The translations under genes were made by a program, and so were the position numbers. The notes under the pieces are model-generated. The model ran no database searches. It saw only the letters and a program-made list of their open reading frames with translations, and had not been told where the DNA came from. Shown in pieces: positions 59,949 through 64,000 of a DNA stretch of 64,000 bases. The stretch is from Agromyces sp. H17E-10 (GTDB lineage: Bacteria; Actinomycetota; Actinomycetes; Actinomycetales; Microbacteriaceae): assembly GCF_022919715.1 (NCBI RefSeq), contig NZ_CP095042.1, positions 2,852,001 through 2,916,000 on the forward strand, written 5' to 3'. Position 1 is the first letter of the stretch. Every line of letters begins with the position of its first letter.

Positions 59949-62675
59949 ATGCGAAACCACGACCTTCCGAGCGGCGAGAGGCCGCGCCCCGGCGCCCGAC
60001 TCGCCGGCCTCGCACTCGCCGCCGCGCTCGGCGTGGCGACGATGACCGCACCCGCCGTCGCCTTCGCCGACGACGCGAGCACCCCTGCCGCGGATGCCGC
60101 GGCGACGGCGCCCCTCGCCGAACCGAGTGACGGCGCGCCCGACGCGGCGAACGAGTCGCCCGAACCGGCCCCGGTCGAGGATGGCGCGGTCGAGGACTCC
60201 GCGGACGCCCCCGCCGATGCCGAGGCGGGCCTCGTCGAAGACGCGCCCGCGGAGGCGGCACCGGTCGACGAGGCACCCGCGGACGAGCCGCCGGCCGACG
60301 ACACGACCGCCGGCGACTCGAGCGACACCGGCGACGCCGGCGACGCCGGCGCGAGCGACGACGCCACCGCGCCGGAGCCTCCGGCCGAGGCATCCGCACC
60401 CGTCGACGAGCCCTCGGGAGCGAAGGCGCCGGCGGCGAAGGCGCTCTCGGGCGGGCCGCAGGGCTTCGCACCCAACCAGGCGCCGATCGCCGTCGACGAC
60501 CACTGGGAGATGGTCGAGGGCACGACGCTCACCGTCAACGCGCCCGGACTGAAGCGCAACGACTCCGACCCCGACGGCGACTACTTCACGCTCGACGAGT
60601 ACGGCACGCCCGCGGTCGGCGTGTTCGAGATCACCGACGGGGTGGACCTGAGTTTCACCTACACGCCGCCGGCCGGCTTCTCTGGCACCGTCGCGTTCAG
60701 CTACCGGCTGCGCGACGACCACGGCGACGACGACCTCTACAGCAACTACGCCGACGTCGTGATCGACGTGCTGCCGGCGGGCAGCGACGCCGACCTCCCG
60801 CCCGTCGCCGCCGACGACACCTACCTCTACACGCCCGGCTCCCCGCTCTACATCGCCGACTATCAGGGGCTGCTGCAGAACGACGACCTCGACGCGCAGG
60901 CGGTGACCTCGCTCTCCCTCCCGTTCAGCGCGCAGCTCGGCAACGGCACCGTGCAGATCCTCGGCGACGGCGGCGGGTTCTTCGTCGATCCGGGCGACGC
61001 GCCCGGCCAGACCGTCAGCCTCACCTACCGCGTCTGCACGGCGAGCGGCTGCGACGACGCGACCCTCTGGATCTACCCTGCCGAGGACGGCGTCGAGCCA
61101 TCGGGACCCGACGCGATCCCCGAGGCGCCGGTCGCCGCACCCGACTACTTCGGCGTCAAGCAGGACACCATGCTGTCGGTCAAGACTCCCGGCCTCCTCT
61201 TCAACGACACCGACTCCGAGCCCGGCGACGTGCTCGAGGTCGTGGTCGACGACAGCGGCCTCTCCGGCTCGCTCGCCTGGGCGGCGAACGGCGGCTTCGT
61301 CTACACCCCGCTGCCCGGTTACACCGGCACCGACGTCTTCCACTACCGGGCGAAGGACTCGCACGGCTACCTCTCGAAGTCGGTGAAGGTCGAGCTGCAG
61401 GTCGGCGACGGCTCGGTGAACCACCCGCCCGTCGCGCACGCCGACCACCTCGTCGCGACGGCCGGCCAGAAGCTCTACGTTCCCGCGCCCGGCGTGGTCG
61501 GCAACGACATCGACCCCGACGGCGACCCGCTCGTGTTCGACGGCACCGGCACGGCGCCCGCCGGCAAGTGGTGGTTCGGCGACAACGGCACCTTCATGTA
61601 CACGCCCCCGGCCGGTTTCACGGGCGTCGACCGCGGTACCTACGCGGTCAGCGACCCGAAGGGCGGGCGAAGCGAATACGTCGAGATCACGATCGAGGTG
61701 CTGCCCGCAGGCCCCGTGCCGAACACCCCGCCGCTGGCGTTCGACGACCACTACGCCGTGGCTGCCGGACAGACGCTCACGGTGCCGGCCGCCACGGGTC
61801 CGCTCGCGAACGACCTCGACGCCGACGGCGACGCGATCGCCGTGTTCGAGCAGTGGGGCGCGGGCCACGGCACGGTGCAGCTCGACGCCGACGGCGCGCT
61901 CGTCTACACGCCCGACGCGGGCTACGCCGGCACCGACCACGTCGAGTATTCGGTGACCGACGGGGCGGGCGTGGCCGGTGCACGTATCTGGATCCACGTC
62001 GGCGACGGTGGAGCGCCGGTGTACGCGGTGGAGGACGCCTACCTCGTCACGGTCGACACCCCGCTCGAGGTCGCGGCACCGGGTGTGCTCGCGAACGACC
62101 TCGCACCCGCCGGGGCCGTGAAGGAGCTCGCCGCCGCCTGGACGCAGCCCGCGCACGGCACGGTGACGACCACGACCGACGGTTCGATCCGCTATGTGCC
62201 CGATGCCGGATACCTCGGCACCGACGAATTCCGCTACCTGTACCACGCGGGCGGCGAGTGGCAGTACCCGACCGTGCACCTGCTGGTCGTCCCCGCGGCC
62301 GAGCCCGGTACCGGTGAGCCCGGAACGCCGACCGACCCCGGCACGCCGACCGAGCCCGGCACGCCGACGCCCGGCACCCCGACCGAGCCCGGCACCCCGA
62401 CGGAACCCGGCACCCCGACGGAGCCCGGCACGCCGACGGAGCCCGGCACGCCGACCGACCCCGGCACGCCCGAGGACGAGCCGGCCGCGACGCCGGCCCG
62501 CCCCGAGGACGTGGCCCCGGTCGCCGCGCCCGCCGCGGACGACGCCGACGACTCGGCGCTCGCCGACACCGGCGCCGACGTCCGAGGTGCCGCCGAGGCA
62601 TCCGCGATCGCCGTCATGCTCGGGCTCGCGGCGCTCGCCGCAGCCCGCCTGCGCCGCCGCCGCAGCCACGACTGA
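59949..62675 (+). CDS. Sortase-anchored surface protein with six Ig-like domains (LADTG)
   Basis: 908 residues. Signal peptide (LAGLALAAALGVATMTAPAV) ends near 38; an Ala/Asp/Glu/Pro-rich segment (40-170) follows. Six tandem Ig-like (VCBS/Big_9 type) modules of about 100 residues each carry YTPPAGFSGTVAFSY-like strands and ND-x-D-PDGD metal-loop motifs. A PGTPTE repeat follows, then LADTG at 871-875, a helix and RLRRRRSHD. LAxTG fits class E sortases, so anchoring differs from the LPSTG protein at 10.3 kb. Confidence 0.92.
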   Translation: MRNHDLPSGERPRPGARLAGLALAAALGVATMTAPAVAFADDASTPAADAAATAPLAEPSDGAPDAANESPEPAPVEDGAVEDSADAPADAEAGLVEDAPAEAAPVDEAPADEPPADDTTAGDSSDTGDAGDAGASDDATAPEPPAEASAPVDEPSGAKAPAAKALSGGPQGFAPNQAPIAVDDHWEMVEGTTLTVNAPGLKRNDSDPDGDYFTLDEYGTPAVGVFEITDGVDLSFTYTPPAGFSGTVAFSYRLRDDHGDDDLYSNYADVVIDVLPAGSDADLPPVAADDTYLYTPGSPLYIADYQGLLQNDDLDAQAVTSLSLPFSAQLGNGTVQILGDGGGFFVDPGDAPGQTVSLTYRVCTASGCDDATLWIYPAEDGVEPSGPDAIPEAPVAAPDYFGVKQDTMLSVKTPGLLFNDTDSEPGDVLEVVVDDSGLSGSLAWAANGGFVYTPLPGYTGTDVFHYRAKDSHGYLSKSVKVELQVGDGSVNHPPVAHADHLVATAGQKLYVPAPGVVGNDIDPDGDPLVFDGTGTAPAGKWWFGDNGTFMYTPPAGFTGVDRGTYAVSDPKGGRSEYVEITIEVLPAGPVPNTPPLAFDDHYAVAAGQTLTVPAATGPLANDLDADGDAIAVFEQWGAGHGTVQLDADGALVYTPDAGYAGTDHVEYSVTDGAGVAGARIWIHVGDGGAPVYAVEDAYLVTVDTPLEVAAPGVLANDLAPAGAVKELAAAWTQPAHGTVTTTTDGSIRYVPDAGYLGTDEFRYLYHAGGEWQYPTVHLLVVPAAEPGTGEPGTPTDPGTPTEPGTPTPGTPTEPGTPTEPGTPTEPGTPTEPGTPTDPGTPEDEPAATPARPEDVAPVAAPAADDADDSALADTGADVRGAAEASAIAVMLGLAALAAARLRRRRSHD
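62318..62470 (+). repeat. PGTPTE-coding tandem repeat
   Basis: About nine 18-bp units encoding PGTPT(E/D), one shortened by a codon. It forms a wall-spanning Pro/Thr stalk before the sorting signal. Such repeats change length readily by slippage. Confidence 0.85.
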
Positions 62676-62687
62676 GGCGCGAAGACC

Positions 62688-62724
62688 CCTCGTCCGCCCG
62701 GCACCCGAAGCCGGGCGGGCGAGG
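62688..62724 (+). terminator. Terminator of the surface-protein operon
   Basis: CCTCG-T-CCGCCCGGC (62688-62702) pairs with GCCGGGCGG-G-CGAGG (62710-62724) over a 7-nt loop; TTTATA follows. Confidence 0.85.
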
Positions 62725-62762
62725 TTTATACCGGACATTCGCGAACAAATCAAGAATCTGGC

Positions 62763-62791
62763 TGGACTTGGCGCGTCGGATCACATATAGT
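62763..62791 (+). promoter_or_regulatory. rpoB promoter
   Basis: TGGACT (62763-62768), 17 bp, TATAGT (62786-62791). The start site near 62798 gives a leader of about 153 nt. The region is more AT-rich than its surroundings. Confidence 0.6.
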
Positions 62792-62844
62792 TGACCTTTG
62801 CGCTCCCAGACCCACCATGCCTTCATATTGCGGTCGGCTTCCGG

Positions 62845-62877
62845 GCGAGTCGAGACCTTCCGGTCTCGGTCACTCGC
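62845..62877 (+). other. rpoB leader hairpin
   Basis: Inner stem CGAGACC/GGTCTCG (62851-62868) with a TTCC loop, extended by an outer GCGAGT/ACTCGC stem (62845-62850, 62872-62877) with a 3-nt bulge. It is a stable structure within the rpoB leader, of unknown role. Confidence 0.6.
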
Positions 62878-62950
62878 TCGTGTCTGAGGGGTACTGAACT
62901 CTCCGCTACCGACAGTGAACCGGCCCGACGGGGCCATGGAGGTAATTCAC

Positions 62951-64000
62951 TTGGCTGCTGCGCGCAACGCAACCACGCCCACTCCCAAGAACGGACGCGG
63001 TGCCAGCCGCCTCTCGTTCGCGAAGGTCACCGATACCCTCACGGTACCCGACCTGCTCGCACTCCAGACCGAGAGCTTCGACTGGCTCGTCGGCAACGAC
63101 GCGTGGAAGGCACGCGTCGCCGAGGCCAAGTCGGCCGGTCGGCAGGACCTGCCCGAGACCACGGGCCTCGAGGAGATCTTCGAAGAGATCTCCCCGATCG
63201 AGGACCTCGGCGAGACCATGCAGCTCTCGTTCACGAACCCCGAGCTCGAGCCTCCGAAGTACACGATCGACGAGTGCAAGGAGAAGTCGAAGACCTACTC
63301 CGCACCGCTCTACGTGAACGCGGAGTTCATGAACCACCTCACGGGTGAGATCAAGACCCAGACGGTCTTCATGGGCGACTTCCCGCTCATGACCCCCAAG
63401 GGCACGTTCGTCATCAACGGCACCGAGCGCGTCGTCGTCTCGCAGCTCGTCCGTTCGCCCGGCGTCTACTTCGAGCGCACCCCCGAGAAGACCAGCGACA
63501 AGGACATCTACTCGGCCCGCGTCATCCCGAGCCGTGGTGCCTGGCTCGAGTTCGAGATCGACAAGCGCGACCAGGTCGGCGTGCGCATCGACCGCAAGCG
63601 CAAGCAGTCGGTCACGGTCTTCCTGAAGGCCCTCGGCCTCACCTCCGAGGAGATCCTCGAGGAGTTCGCCGGCTACGAGTCGATCGCCCTCACCCTCGAG
63701 AAGGACAACATCCTCACGAAGGAAGAGGCGCTCAAGGACATCTACCGCAAGCTGCGTCCGGGCGAGCAGGTCGCCGCCGAGGCCGCGCGTGCGCTCCTCG
63801 ACAACTTCTACTTCAACCCGAAGCGCTACGACCTCGCCAAGGTCGGCCGGTACAAGATCAACAACAAGCTGGGTCTCGAGGCTCCCCTCACCGACTCGGT
63901 GCTGACGGTGCAGGACATCGTCGCCACGATCAAGTACCTCGTCGCCCTGCACGACGAGCGCACCACCCTGCCCGGCCGCCGCGCCGGCAAGGCGGTCGAG
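62951..64000 (+). CDS. rpoB: RNA polymerase beta subunit, N-terminal part (cut by window edge)
   Basis: 350 codons visible. TTG at 62951 is the start: GGAGGT lies at 62938-62943, seven bases upstream, and the protein begins [15 protein letters not shown] then [13 protein letters not shown], as in other Microbacteriaceae. Beta-subunit landmarks: [39 protein letters not shown] and [16 protein letters not shown]. The protrusion and lobe are covered; the rifampicin-binding region lies beyond the window. Confidence 0.97.
   Translation, partial: MAAARNATTPTPKNGRGASRLSFAKVTDTLTVPDLLALQTESFDWLVGNDAWKARVAEAKSAGRQDLPETTGLEEIFEEISPIEDLGETMQLSFTNPELEPPKYTIDECKEKSKTYSAPLYVNAEFMNHLTGEIKTQTVFMGDFPLMTPKGTFVINGTERVVVSQLVRSPGVYFERTPEKTSDKDIYSARVIPSRGAWLEFEIDKRDQVGVRIDRKRKQSVTVFLKALGLTSEEILEEFAGYESIALTLEKDNILTKEEALKDIYRKLRPGEQVAAEAARALLDNFYFNPKRYDLAKVGRYKINNKLGLEAPLTDSVLTVQDIVATIKYLVALHDERTTLPGRRAGKAVE

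Noticed and set aside
62731..62740. CGGACAT sequence upstream of rpoB resembling the second element of the ECF promoters
   Set aside because: No GGAAC is present 14-15 bp upstream; the region there is the terminator stem of the surface-protein gene. A better promoter (TGGACT-17-TATAGT) lies further on.

Overview
The window is very GC-rich actinobacterial DNA, with GTG/TTG starts, TGATG/ATGA overlaps and 'TANNNT, 6 nt, start codon' leaderless promoters. Gene order (folB-folK-DUF3180-PH-PH-DUF2520-panC-lysS; DUF5997 beside a LysR-like gene; rpoB starting at TTG) and protein styles point to the family Microbacteriaceae, something like Agromyces or a close relative. The genus is inference. The window opens inside folB and ends inside rpoB.

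0-8.5 kb: a translationally coupled operon for folate (folB, folK) and pantothenate (panC) synthesis with membrane PH-domain proteins and a DUF2520 reductase-like protein, then lysS, two tiny membrane proteins and cardiolipin synthase. 8.5-17.4 kb: pirin, a lipoprotein, a large LPSTG surface protein, a DUF2975/HTH pair with a readable promoter-operator, and clpC. 17.4-28.4 kb: a MerR-controlled membrane protein, a short ArgA-type acetyltransferase, radA, an SGNH esterase, tRNA-Ser(CGA), a truncated hemoglobin, a divergent MarR/reductase pair, a DinB2-type polymerase, and a DUF6412-like/YidC-paralogue pair.

28.4-36.2 kb: a glutamine amidotransferase with an HTH-less LysR-like protein, DUF5997, an esterase coupled to a FadR-type regulator, and a divergent gluconate module (gntP, gntK) with an operator sitting between -35 and -10. 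A degenerate Nudix protein, a nucleoside hydrolase and a GNAT follow. 36.2-38.5 kb is a compact island: an ECF sigma factor, a coupled single-pass membrane protein, a secreted six-cysteine protein and a 42-residue peptide. Three near-identical promoter motifs lie in front of the sigma gene, the secreted protein and the peptide, and four tandem hairpins follow. This is the best candidate for an undescribed small regulatory system.

38.5-52.1 kb: a DEAD-box helicase with a long leader, DUF1684/SRPBCC, an orphan coiled-coil protein, a ComB-like phosphatase, a 1019-residue protein joining a GH67-like region to seven C-terminal membrane helices, CGNR and SprT-like proteins, a GSDH lipoprotein, and pxpABC (5-oxoprolinase) with a 20-codon minicistron made by repetition of the pxpC start. 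52.1-64 kb: a Tat-exported GHL10 protein, two tandem spermidine-synthase-like proteins divergent from a truncated hemoglobin, a MalT-like LuxR regulator divergent from two small proteins and a LADTG surface protein, then rpoB. A TGAGCAA(T) motif occurs as a palindrome before the hemoglobin and as phased direct repeats beside the LuxR regulator, suggesting a local regulon.
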